43,012 nucleotides of DNA from Bacteroides finegoldii DSM 17565 (lineage in GTDB: Bacteria; Bacteroidota; Bacteroidia; Bacteroidales; Bacteroidaceae), in assembly GCF_000156195.1 (NCBI RefSeq), contig NZ_GG688331.1:17420-60431 (forward strand). The letters run 5' to 3'. Under the pieces are notes generated by a model that was given only the letters and a program-made list of their open reading frames with translations, was not told where the DNA came from and did no database searches. Numbering within the stretch: position 1 is the first letter of the stretch; each line of letters opens with the position of its first letter. The position numbers and the translations under genes are program-made. Shown here piece by piece: positions 17,367-25,872 of this stretch.

Positions 17367-19574
17367 TAAATCCAACATTAAAGGAATGTCTTCTTCTCGG
17401 ACACCTTGTTTGAGAAGAGCTTCTTCATCTTTATGGAACATTTCCAGGAAATGTTCACGGCTTTCACAGGCTATAATTGCCTTTTCATAGAAAGTGACCG
17501 CTTTTTGGATATCTCCCATCACCCATGCAACGTGCCCGGCATTCATGTAATCGATTGCCTGCGGCTTTTGTCCGATGATTTTCTCGTAATATTTCATGGC
17601 TTGTTTATATTTCCGGCTGATGAATGAGCACCATCCGATACCACGCCATGCTTTCATGCAATTGCTCTTGATGAAGTCCAACTTGAAGAAGTAATTCAAC
17701 GCTTCTTCATATTGTTCCATTTCTGCCAGGCAATTACCGATATAGAAAATTACGTTTGCATCTTCCGGAGCCACTTCCTCTACCTTTTTATAATAGGTGA
17801 GAGCCGCCCGGTAGTTCTTAGTCAGCCGATAGCAGGTAGCCAGATGGCGGTTGTTCCAGATGTTATCCGGTTTTAGTGTATCAGCTTTCAGATAGGCCTG
17901 AATAGCTTCTTCGTATTGTTTTGTTTTCTGTAACACATATCCGAACTTTTGGTAACCGTCAGCAATATCGTCCCCTTCAAATTCTCCGATTTCTTCCAAC
18001 TCTTTGTAGATTTCGACCGCTTCCTCCCAGCGTTCTTTTGATATATAGAAGTCGGCGATGGGGAATAACACGTCTGCCCAATACAAGATATTGTCGAGTG
18101 CGGGAACATTATGGAAGTCAAGTTTATCCTGAAAAATATCTCTGAATTCCTGTCGGCGCACGCTCAGTTTGAAGAAACGGTAAAGATCGTGTAAATACTG
18201 GTTGCTGATAGCACCCGGACTTTCGTTAAGCCGTTTTATCATTTCAGGATTTGAATTTGAATTCTCCATCAATTCGTTCATTTGCTGCTCGTTGAGCTGG
18301 CTGAGCATCATCTCCTGCTGCGCTTGGGGTAATTGGTGGATGGTGAAAAACAACGAATATTTGTCGCTATTGCTGAAAATTCCCGCTTCAAGTATCAGGT
18401 CCAATACAGTGTTTCCTTTATTACCTGTTTTTTTCAGCGCTTTTAGTACGCTGGAGTGTTGCTTGCTGAAAGGATAGAACCAGTTCTGCACTTCACGGAA
18501 GAACGGATAACTCTTCAGAGCGGCAAATGTACTCATATATACATCAGCTCCTTCAAGCTGGAGCTCGCTCATTTCACGCAGCTTGTCTCCCAAACCGGAT
18601 TTTTCGAAAGTGTCTTCCCAATCCGGATTCTTGTCATCGTTCTCTTCATCGTTCTCCTCTAGGTCGAATCGCATATTCTTCATAGAAGAAACAGACTTCA
18701 ACATTTCAGGAATAATCTCTTCCCGCATCTTTTTATCGATTTTCTCTGTTTCCTGACATAAGAGCATTTGGTGATAAACACGTGCGACCTCCTTTCTGAA
18801 TGTAGGGATTTCATCCATGAGATCTACTCTCTTGAGGATTTCCGGATAAAAGATCAAACGGTTTCTGTAAATGTGGAAGATAATCATTACACCTACCAAT
18901 GCCCGTTGGCTAACGCTGACGTTCGAATGACTGTATGCGTTGAGTAGCCACATTATTTTCCGCACATCGAAACTTTCCATCAAACTTAGTGTGACAGCGC
19001 TTGTGAACAGGCATAAATCTTCTCCTGGAAGTAATTCGGATGCAAGCATGGCTTGTGCCTCTTCTTCGTCCTGAGGAGTCCATGCGCTGTTTGTCCATAC
19101 CCTGACGAACATGAATTTGAGTGTGTCTTCATGCCGTTTCAGGACTTCATCCATTTTTGTGTCAGAGAGTAATCCGCTGACTGCCAAGTCGTCATTGAAA
19201 GACTCCAATATATGCAGTATTGTTTTAATGCCGTAGTTCGCTAAGTCCGGTGATGTAGGAGTGCGGCGCACTTTGTGATAATAGTTGGATGAAGCGTTGT
19301 CTAGCATGAGCAACCGCGATTGGTCGGCGATAGCCCACGTATCCGTAAGCATTTTCTGATACAGATTCCATCGTTCGGGATCATTGGCTCCCTGTCTCAT
19401 ATAATCGAGCATATACTTATATGAAGTTTGCAGCTGTTCCAATCGGGTACGTAAATCCCAGTCAGAGCATTGCCACAACAGGGATTCCAATTGTATCAAG
19501 GCTTCCTTAAGTCTTCTATCTTCAAGTAAGGAATATATATATGCGTATTGTTCATTAATTGTTTTTTCGTTCAT
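17361..19574 (-). CDS. Large TPR-repeat protein
   Basis: This 737-aa soluble protein has no signal peptide or membrane segment. The C-terminal third (residues ~515-720) holds consecutive TPR-like helix pairs (for example YEEAIQAYLKADTLKPDN and YRAALTYYKKVEEVAPED). The N-terminal ~500 residues are helical and not recognised. It is a probable protein-protein interaction scaffold of unknown process. It stands alone, converging on maf. Confidence 0.8.
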   Translation of the reverse strand: MNEKTINEQYAYIYSLLEDRRLKEALIQLESLLWQCSDWDLRTRLEQLQTSYKYMLDYMRQGANDPERWNLYQKMLTDTWAIADQSRLLMLDNASSNYYHKVRRTPTSPDLANYGIKTILHILESFNDDLAVSGLLSDTKMDEVLKRHEDTLKFMFVRVWTNSAWTPQDEEEAQAMLASELLPGEDLCLFTSAVTLSLMESFDVRKIMWLLNAYSHSNVSVSQRALVGVMIIFHIYRNRLIFYPEILKRVDLMDEIPTFRKEVARVYHQMLLCQETEKIDKKMREEIIPEMLKSVSSMKNMRFDLEENDEENDDKNPDWEDTFEKSGLGDKLREMSELQLEGADVYMSTFAALKSYPFFREVQNWFYPFSKQHSSVLKALKKTGNKGNTVLDLILEAGIFSNSDKYSLFFTIHQLPQAQQEMMLSQLNEQQMNELMENSNSNPEMIKRLNESPGAISNQYLHDLYRFFKLSVRRQEFRDIFQDKLDFHNVPALDNILYWADVLFPIADFYISKERWEEAVEIYKELEEIGEFEGDDIADGYQKFGYVLQKTKQYEEAIQAYLKADTLKPDNIWNNRHLATCYRLTKNYRAALTYYKKVEEVAPEDANVIFYIGNCLAEMEQYEEALNYFFKLDFIKSNCMKAWRGIGWCSFISRKYKQAMKYYEKIIGQKPQAIDYMNAGHVAWVMGDIQKAVTFYEKAIIACESREHFLEMFHKDEEALLKQGVREEDIPLMLDLL

Positions 19575-19675
19575 AATTTGATCAATTATTTATTTCTTTC
19601 CATCTACATGGAACAGTGCAAAAAGAATGCCAAAAAAGGAAATCAACGTATTAACCTTCATTATAGGTTATAAAT

Positions 19676-19707
19676 AAGGGCAACTCTTTTCACAAAGAAC
19701 TGCCCTT
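19676..19707 (-). terminator. pgk terminator hairpin
   Basis: AAGGGCA (19676-19682) pairs with TGCCCTT (19701-19707), with an inner CTTT/AAAG pairing. It lies about 27 nt after the pgk stop on the minus strand. Confidence 0.6.
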
Positions 19708-19733
19708 CAAGAATGTTGAAATCTTATGTGAAT

Positions 19734-20993
19734 TTATTCTTGAATAGCGGCGATACCCGGAAGGATTTTTCCTTCGATTGCTTCAAGTAATGCGCCACCA
19801 CCTGTTGAAACGTAAGATACACCGTTGGCCAGACCGAACTTGTTGACACAAGCTACAGAGTCACCACCACCGACGAGTGAGAAAGCACCGTTCTTGGTTG
19901 CTTCAACGATTGCTTCACCTACTGTACGTGAACCGTGAGTGAAGTTGTCAAATTCGAATACACCTGTAGGACCGTTCCAAAGAATAGTCTTAGATCCTTT
20001 GATAACGTTAGCGAAGATTTCTTCAGTCTTAGGACCGATATCAAGACCTTCCCATCCATCAGGAATTTCGTTAACCGGACAGAATTTAGTATTTGCATCG
20101 TTAGAAAAAGCGTCAGCGATTTTAGCGTCAACAGCCAAAACCAGGTTCACACCTTTTTCTTTAGCCTTCTTAATCAGATCCAAAGCCAAGTCAAGTTTGT
20201 CGTCCTCGCAGATAGAGATACCGATTTTACCACCTTGCGCTTTAGTAAATGTATAAGTCATACCACCTGCGATAATCAAGTTGTCTACCTTGTTCAACAG
20301 GTTTTCGATGATTTCGATTTTAGAAGAAACTTTAGAGCCACCCATGATAGCAGTGAACGGACGTTTGATATCGTTCAATACTTTATCTACGGCTTTCACT
20401 TCTTTTTCCATCAGGTAACCGAACATCTTGTTATCAGTATCGAAATATTTAGCGATCAATGCCGTAGAAGCATGAGCACGGTGAGCGGTACCGAATGCGT
20501 CGTTTACATAGCAGTCAGCGTAAGAAGCCAATTTCTTGGTAAATTCTTTCTGGCTTTCTTTTACAGCTTTCTTTGCAGCAGCTTTCTCTTCGTCAGTTGC
20601 GTCTTCTGCCAAACCTCTTGGTTTGCCTTCTTCTTCAGCATAGAAACGAAGGTTTTCGAGCAACAGCACTTCGCCCGGTTGCAGAGCAGCAGCTTTCACG
20701 GCAGCTTCTTCACCCATACAGTCGTTAGCAAACTGAACTTCAACACCCAGCAATTCAGACAGGTGTTTGATGATATGTTTCAAAGAAAATTTATCGGCAA
20801 CGCCTTTCGGACGACCCAGATGAGAGCCAATAATGATGCTTCCGCCGTCTGCAAGGATCTTCTTCAAAGTGGGAAGAGCCGCACGCATACGGGTGTCGTC
20901 TGTGATGTTGAAGTTTTCGTCCAAGGGTACATTGAAGTCCACGCGAACAAATGCCTTTTTTCCGGCAAAATTGAATTTGTCAATTGTCTGCAT
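19734..20993 (-). CDS. pgk: Phosphoglycerate kinase
   Basis: This 419-aa cytoplasmic enzyme makes ATP from 1,3-bisphosphoglycerate in glycolysis. Characteristic segments are present: RVDFNVPLDE near residue 17, SHLGRPKG near 58, GGSKVSSKIEII near 220, GPTGVFE near 345 and GGGDSVA near 377. Codon choice is biased toward optimal codons, as for the aldolase gene. It is monocistronic, with a -7 element at 21048-21055 and a hairpin terminator after the stop. Confidence 0.96.
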   Translation of the reverse strand: MQTIDKFNFAGKKAFVRVDFNVPLDENFNITDDTRMRAALPTLKKILADGGSIIIGSHLGRPKGVADKFSLKHIIKHLSELLGVEVQFANDCMGEEAAVKAAALQPGEVLLLENLRFYAEEEGKPRGLAEDATDEEKAAAKKAVKESQKEFTKKLASYADCYVNDAFGTAHRAHASTALIAKYFDTDNKMFGYLMEKEVKAVDKVLNDIKRPFTAIMGGSKVSSKIEIIENLLNKVDNLIIAGGMTYTFTKAQGGKIGISICEDDKLDLALDLIKKAKEKGVNLVLAVDAKIADAFSNDANTKFCPVNEIPDGWEGLDIGPKTEEIFANVIKGSKTILWNGPTGVFEFDNFTHGSRTVGEAIVEATKNGAFSLVGGGDSVACVNKFGLANGVSYVSTGGGALLEAIEGKILPGIAAIQE

Positions 20994-21047
20994 AATACTC
21001 TATTTTTATTTAAAAGTGTTTTTAAGATTCTTCGTTAAGAACGACCG

Positions 21048-21055
21048 CAAAGTTA
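21048..21055 (-). promoter_or_regulatory. pgk -7 promoter element
   Basis: TAACTTTG on the minus strand matches TAnnTTTG and lies about 55 nt upstream of the pgk start, in the gap after nth. Confidence 0.6.
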
Positions 21056-21086
21056 CTATTTATTTCGGTTCTCCGCTATTAAATCG

Positions 21087-21764
21087 TTATTTATTCTTGG
21101 CTTTTGATTCCTCTTTTGTAACTTTATAGGTGTTACAGAAATATTTGCATATCATTTGCAAACCACAGGTAGCACATTTGGGAGTACGTGCCTGACAAAC
21201 ATAACGACCGTGAAGGATTAGCCAATGATGGGCGATAGGGATCAGTTCTTCCGGAATATTCTTTATCAGTTCTTTTTCCACACTAAACGGAGTAGTGCAA
21301 CTGTCCGGCACTAATCCGATGCGGTGGCTTACCCGGAATACGTGTGTGTCAACCGCCATTGCCGCTTTATTGAATACTACGGACTGAATCACGTTGGCCG
21401 TCTTCCTGCCCACACCGGGCAGCTTTGTCAAGTCTTCCAGATTATCGGGAACTTGGCTTTGGAAGTCATTCACCAGCATTTTTGCCATGCCGACCAGATG
21501 TTTCGCCTTGTTGTTCGGATAAGATACACTCCGGATATATTCAAAAACGACTTCGGGAGTGGTGGCTGCCAAAGCCTCCGGAGTTGGAAAATCTTTATAT
21601 AAAGTCGGAGTAATCATATTTACCCGTTTGTCCGTGCATTGGGCGGAGAGGATTACTGCGATCAGCAGTTCGTACGGATTGTTGTAATGCAATTCTGTTT
21701 CGGCCACAGGCACGTTCTCCTGAAACCAGGCGATCACTTTCTCATAACGTTCTTTCTTTCTCAT
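21087..21764 (-). CDS. nth: Endonuclease III
   Basis: This 225-aa DNA repair glycosylase/AP lyase removes oxidised pyrimidines. The helix-hairpin-helix LPGVGRKTA (residues 115-123, catalytic Lys121), catalytic Asp139 in VDTHVFRV, and the 4Fe-4S ligands Cys190, Cys197, Cys200 and Cys206 with C-x6-C-x2-C-x5-C spacing are all visible. Its start overlaps the MFS gene stop by 4 nt, so it is translationally coupled to that transporter. Confidence 0.95.
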   Translation of the reverse strand: MRKKERYEKVIAWFQENVPVAETELHYNNPYELLIAVILSAQCTDKRVNMITPTLYKDFPTPEALAATTPEVVFEYIRSVSYPNNKAKHLVGMAKMLVNDFQSQVPDNLEDLTKLPGVGRKTANVIQSVVFNKAAMAVDTHVFRVSHRIGLVPDSCTTPFSVEKELIKNIPEELIPIAHHWLILHGRYVCQARTPKCATCGLQMICKYFCNTYKVTKEESKAKNK

Positions 21765-22960
21765 CGTAGTTTGTTTTTATGGTAATGAGGCGTTACTTTG
21801 ATTTTAAAATAGATGGCGGAAACTACCGTCAGGCAGGCTCCGAACAGATAGGCTTTGTCAAATGTGCTGATTTCCGCAATATATCCTCCCGTCAGCATAC
21901 CAATACCGATTCCTACATCCCACGAAGTAAGATAGGTGGAAGTGGCCGTCCCCCGTTGGCTGTTGGGGGCCAGGTTGACAAACAGCGTATTGAATGCCGG
22001 AAACATGATCCCGAAGCCTACGCCCATCAGTAGTGCGACACCGAAAAACAGGATTGTGCAGGCCGCTTCATTCCATTGAATCAGATATACGCAAGAAGCT
22101 AACAGAAAGAAACTGAAAATGACAAGATACAGTCCGGTGGCTATTATTTGTGTTATTTTCCCCCGATCCACCAACTTCCCGGAGAATATCCGGGAGATAG
22201 CCATACCGATAGCCATAAAAGTGAAGAAGAATCCCGTTTGCGTGTTTATTCCTATCTGACGGGCATACATGGCTACATAATTGGTAGTCATGCCGTAAGG
22301 AATAGAAAGCAACAACAGGCTAAGTCCGGCAGGCAATCCTTTTAACAAGATAAACCGGTCGAGTGAAATAGGTTCCCGTTTCACCGGAGGTTTATAGGGT
22401 GTTTTTACTAAACTGGCGGAAATAAATCCCAATACACATGAACCGAGCGCATAACAGAATATCGTAGCAAAAGAGACTCCCGCGTCATGCAGGAATAATC
22501 CGAACATCGGTCCGATAGACATCGCTGTGTTGTTTGTAAGTCCGTAATAACCTAAACCTTCGCCTCTGCGTGAAGAGGGCATAATATCGATAACGACTGT
22601 ATTTCCGCCCACTGTAACCATCCCGAACGAGACACCGTGTATAATACGGAATATGATAAATAAGGTCAGTGAACCGGCAATCAGATAACCGCCGAACATC
22701 ATCATAAAGATAAAATAAGCGAAAAGATACAGCGGTTTGCGTGCAAATGTATCAAGCAGATAACCGGAAAACGGACGAATGCAAAGTGCCGCTACTGTAT
22801 AACAGGAAAGTACGATGCCAATGATAGAGGTCCCTGCCTGGAAAAACTCGGATAAATAAAACGGCAAAACGGGAATCAGCAGCCAGAAACCGAAGTAGAG
22901 CAGAAAATTGGCTGCCAAGATGAAACAATAACTAGGAGTAATGAGTCTATCCTTTGCCAT
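21761..22960 (-). CDS. Major facilitator superfamily transporter
   Basis: I use ATG 22960 (MAKDRLITP), giving 399 aa; the upstream frame to 23002 runs into the inverted repeat and looks non-coding. About twelve membrane helices are visible, with the MFS loop 2-3 motif in the form RPFSGYLLDTFARKPLY near residue 65. The substrate is undetermined; a drug/sugar exporter-like member is likely. It is the first gene of an MFS-nth pair. Confidence 0.85.
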   Translation of the reverse strand: MAKDRLITPSYCFILAANFLLYFGFWLLIPVLPFYLSEFFQAGTSIIGIVLSCYTVAALCIRPFSGYLLDTFARKPLYLFAYFIFMMMFGGYLIAGSLTLFIIFRIIHGVSFGMVTVGGNTVVIDIMPSSRRGEGLGYYGLTNNTAMSIGPMFGLFLHDAGVSFATIFCYALGSCVLGFISASLVKTPYKPPVKREPISLDRFILLKGLPAGLSLLLLSIPYGMTTNYVAMYARQIGINTQTGFFFTFMAIGMAISRIFSGKLVDRGKITQIIATGLYLVIFSFFLLASCVYLIQWNEAACTILFFGVALLMGVGFGIMFPAFNTLFVNLAPNSQRGTATSTYLTSWDVGIGIGMLTGGYIAEISTFDKAYLFGACLTVVSAIYFKIKVTPHYHKNKLR

Positions 22961-22974
22961 AATGAATGTATTTG

Positions 22975-23098
22975 TTTCACCGCAGAGGACGCAGAGTCTC
23001 ACGGAGTTTTTCTTTCTAATGACTTTCTATGAAGAACGAGCCGTAATTGATACGGCTGAAATAAGAACTCTGTGTCCTCTGCGTCCTCTGTGGTGAAA
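22975..23098. repeat. Imperfect 22-bp inverted repeat in the pheS-MFS gap
   Basis: The left arm at 22975-22996 (contains CACCGCAGAGGACGCAGAG) and the right arm at 23077-23098 are reverse complements with one mismatch. Inside lies a second perfect hairpin (AGCCGTA at 23039-23045 with TACGGCT at 23051-23057). The right arm ends 8 nt from the pheS stop. It may serve as a terminator, a short non-autonomous mobile repeat or a structured spacer. Similar CACAGAG-rich repeats are, from memory, common in bacterial genomes. Confidence 0.75.
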
Positions 23099-23105
23099 TC
23101 TAAAT

Positions 23106-24137
23106 TTAGTAAGCGCTTTCGAATTCCTTCAGGAAGCGTGTGTCATTTTCAGAGAACAGTCTGAGGTCGTTGACGCGATATTTTAAGTTGGTGATTCGTT
23201 CAATACCCATTCCTAAAGCATAACCGCTATATATCTTGCTGTCAATACCGTTCAGCTCCAGCACGTTCGGATCTACCATACCGCAACCTAAAATTTCCAC
23301 CCAACCTGTGTGTTTGCAGAAAGGACAACCTTTTCCACCGCAGATGTTACAGCTTATATCCATTTCGGCACTGGGCTCTGTGAAAGGGAAGTAAGAAGGA
23401 CGCAGGCGGATTTTGGTATCTTCACCGAACATTTCGCGGGCAAAAAGAAGCAATGCCTGTTTCAAATCCGTGAAAGACACGTTGCGGTCTACGTATAAAG
23501 CTTCCACTTGGTGGAAGAAGGCGTGTGCACGGTAGCTGATAGCTTCGTTACGATATACGCGTCCTGGACAAAGTACGCGGATAGGAGGTTGTGTAGACTC
23601 CATTACACGGCTCTGTACGCTGGATGTATGTGTACGCAAAACGACATTGTGAGACACTTCGGTATTGTTATCAATAAAGAAAGTGTCTTGCATATCGCGT
23701 GCCGGATGGTCTTCCGCAAAGTTCATGGAAGAGAATACATGCCAGTCGTCTTCGATTTCCGGTCCGTCTGCGATGTTGAAACCCATTCGGGCAAAAATAT
23801 CGATGATTTCGTTCTTCACGATTGTGAGCGGATGGCGTGTACCAAGTTTCACAGGATAAGCCGAACGGGTCAAATCCAATCCGTCGCAACCGTTGTCTTG
23901 GTTTTCAAACTGCTCTTTCAGCGCATTGATTTTATCCTGCGCTTTCGTTTTCAGTTCATTCAGCCTCATGCCGACTTCCTTTTTCTGCTCAGCCGGTACG
24001 TTGCGAAAATCTGCCATTAAGTCGTTAATGGCTCCCTTCTTGCTAAGGTATTTGATGCGGAGAGCTTCGAGTTCTTCGGCATTGGAGGCGTGCAAGGCTT
24101 CCACCTCTTTCAGAAGTTGTTCAATCTTAGCTATCAT
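23106..24137 (-). CDS. pheS: Phenylalanyl-tRNA synthetase alpha subunit
   Basis: This 343-aa protein has an N-terminal coiled-coil tRNA-binding arm (residues 1-85) and a class II catalytic core, including DTFFI, LRTHTSSVQ, RVYRNE, FHQVE and the C-terminal GMGIERI. It attaches Phe to tRNA-Phe together with PheT, which is not adjacent here. A four-cysteine cluster (Cys263, 266, 271, 274; CNICGGKGCPFC) is inserted before the GWVEILGCG strand and could bind zinc. A -7 element at 24180-24187 supports the start. Confidence 0.95.
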   Translation of the reverse strand: MIAKIEQLLKEVEALHASNAEELEALRIKYLSKKGAINDLMADFRNVPAEQKKEVGMRLNELKTKAQDKINALKEQFENQDNGCDGLDLTRSAYPVKLGTRHPLTIVKNEIIDIFARMGFNIADGPEIEDDWHVFSSMNFAEDHPARDMQDTFFIDNNTEVSHNVVLRTHTSSVQSRVMESTQPPIRVLCPGRVYRNEAISYRAHAFFHQVEALYVDRNVSFTDLKQALLLFAREMFGEDTKIRLRPSYFPFTEPSAEMDISCNICGGKGCPFCKHTGWVEILGCGMVDPNVLELNGIDSKIYSGYALGMGIERITNLKYRVNDLRLFSENDTRFLKEFESAY

Positions 24138-24179
24138 ATTTTTGATATATTGTTATTCAGTTTCTTGGTAAAAACCTTG

Positions 24180-24187
24180 CAAAGATA
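24180..24187 (-). promoter_or_regulatory. pheS -7 promoter element
   Basis: TATCTTTG on the minus strand is an exact TAnnTTTG match, about 43 nt upstream of the pheS start codon. Confidence 0.6.
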
Positions 24188-24238
24188 TAATATTTATTTC
24201 AGTTAGTAAAATCTATATAGACGTTTTTATGGAGTTCC

Positions 24239-25846
24239 TTACTTTAGGTTCGGATTTAAAATCGCATCCTCGTAAGGATAGGGAGCGTACATTTTACTAT
24301 CATCCCATGTACCCGTCACGGGCACCGCTTCATTTCTCTCGATACCCTCCGCTACTTTTATTAGCGGGTTCTCCTTGCGGTATTCAAAATGATCTTTGTA
24401 CCGGTACATCCTGAACATATCCCTGGCTCTGCTCGCAATGCCTCCCCAATAGTATCCGGCTATTTCCCAGCCGTGCTCATCGTAGGCGGCTTCTGCCAGT
24501 GCTTCGGGGGTCATGGTTTCCTTATAAAAATTAGTTTCTTGACCGTCAGCCCTGTTACGTACCTTATTTAATACTTCTATGGCTTTTGTATTGACTTCTC
24601 CCGAACGCCCTGTTGCTTCGGCATACCAGCAATATACCTGCGACAGCCGTATCAGTTGGAGCGTCTTTTCGCCTGCCGCATTCACCAGAGCGGGATTGGT
24701 GTAATCGAACTCCGTTCCACGTACAGCACCTTCCACCGTTTTCATGAAAACAGGTGCAACCACTTCGCGGGAAGGTGGATCGGTGTCATACCACCAGTCA
24801 TGTAGCTCGCCATCGCTCAATATGATTTTAGGAAAGTAAGTGGCATCTTTGCGCGGTCCTTCCGGAAAAGCTTTCCAGAATTTGATTTCTCCATTGGTAT
24901 CTCCCCATCCGCCTTGTGCCATATCCTGAAGGAAGTCGGTCAAGGGAGCGGCTTGATTTGTCTGGTCCCGGTTATAGTAGATACCCAGCAGTAACTCTTT
25001 ATTCTTATTATTATATTCCCAAGAATATACCTGGCTGTATTCATCCAGCAGTGCATAATTATAAATGTGGTTCTCCACACCGTCGATTACTTCTTTTGCT
25101 TTGCCTGCCGCCAGTTTATAATATTCCGTTCCTTTGTTGAGCGGCCATCCTGCCATGCACATATACACGTATGCCATTGTCGCTTTCACTGCTCCTTCAC
25201 TTACGGCGATATTTATTCCGTTTCTGGCATAAGGCTCTTTGGTGTAATTTGCAGGACAATCTGTTTCTGCAATCTTCAGGTCGGATAGAATCAATTTATA
25301 AACTTCTTCTTCTGTTTGCAAAGGAGCGTTGTAATTGATTTCCTCTTCCAGCATGATAGGTACTTTTCCCCACGTTGTCACCAGATAGAAATACGAATAG
25401 GCTCTCCAATAATGTGCCTGTCCGATAGCAGCCTTAATTTCTTCCTCTGATACGTCAGGGGTGCGTCCAGCATTGTTGATAATGAAGTTGGCGGCTTTGA
25501 TTACTTTGAAACGCTGTTCCCACATACTGGACAACCATGAATTATTATCTTTCACATCAAACTGGTCATGTTCCCTAAGCGGCTGTTTGTTGCTGGAAGG
25601 GTGGGTGGAAATATCATCACCGGCTAGGAAGTTAGTACCGCAAAGATTATTGCTTGCCTGTGAACTTGCTATCACGGAGTATAGTGCGGTCAGTGAAGCA
25701 TCAAGATCTTCTTTGTTGCTGAAGAATTCTTCTGAGGGCAACTGTCCTTTAGGGTCTTCGGTCAGGAAGTCGTTACACGAAACCAAGCATAGACCCGCCC
25801 AAACGAATGGCAATGTCTTTTTGATATACTTATATGTTGTTTTCAT
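24239..25846 (-). CDS. SusD/RagB-family outer membrane lipoprotein
   Basis: This 535-aa protein has a lipoprotein signal (GLCLVSC, Cys24) and the SusD opening CNDFLTEDPKGQLPSEEFF. It then has the helical TPR-like scaffold with family phrases ARLIR-like (LQLIRLSQVYCWYAEA) and LNKVRNRADG. SusD proteins sit on the cell surface as a lid on the SusC channel and capture glycans or other nutrients. It lies 26 nt after the susC-like gene and is co-transcribed with it. The ligand is unknown: no glycosidase, regulator or SusE/F gene adjoins. Confidence 0.93.
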   Translation of the reverse strand: MKTTYKYIKKTLPFVWAGLCLVSCNDFLTEDPKGQLPSEEFFSNKEDLDASLTALYSVIASSQASNNLCGTNFLAGDDISTHPSSNKQPLREHDQFDVKDNNSWLSSMWEQRFKVIKAANFIINNAGRTPDVSEEEIKAAIGQAHYWRAYSYFYLVTTWGKVPIMLEEEINYNAPLQTEEEVYKLILSDLKIAETDCPANYTKEPYARNGINIAVSEGAVKATMAYVYMCMAGWPLNKGTEYYKLAAGKAKEVIDGVENHIYNYALLDEYSQVYSWEYNNKNKELLLGIYYNRDQTNQAAPLTDFLQDMAQGGWGDTNGEIKFWKAFPEGPRKDATYFPKIILSDGELHDWWYDTDPPSREVVAPVFMKTVEGAVRGTEFDYTNPALVNAAGEKTLQLIRLSQVYCWYAEATGRSGEVNTKAIEVLNKVRNRADGQETNFYKETMTPEALAEAAYDEHGWEIAGYYWGGIASRARDMFRMYRYKDHFEYRKENPLIKVAEGIERNEAVPVTGTWDDSKMYAPYPYEDAILNPNLK

Positions 25847-25872
25847 CTTGTTCTTTATTTATAGGTCAATGG

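Noticed and set aside
19935..21038. 367-codon plus-strand frame opposite pgk
   Set aside because: It is a shadow of the biased codon use of pgk; it is Phe/Ser-rich and runs through the pgk promoter.
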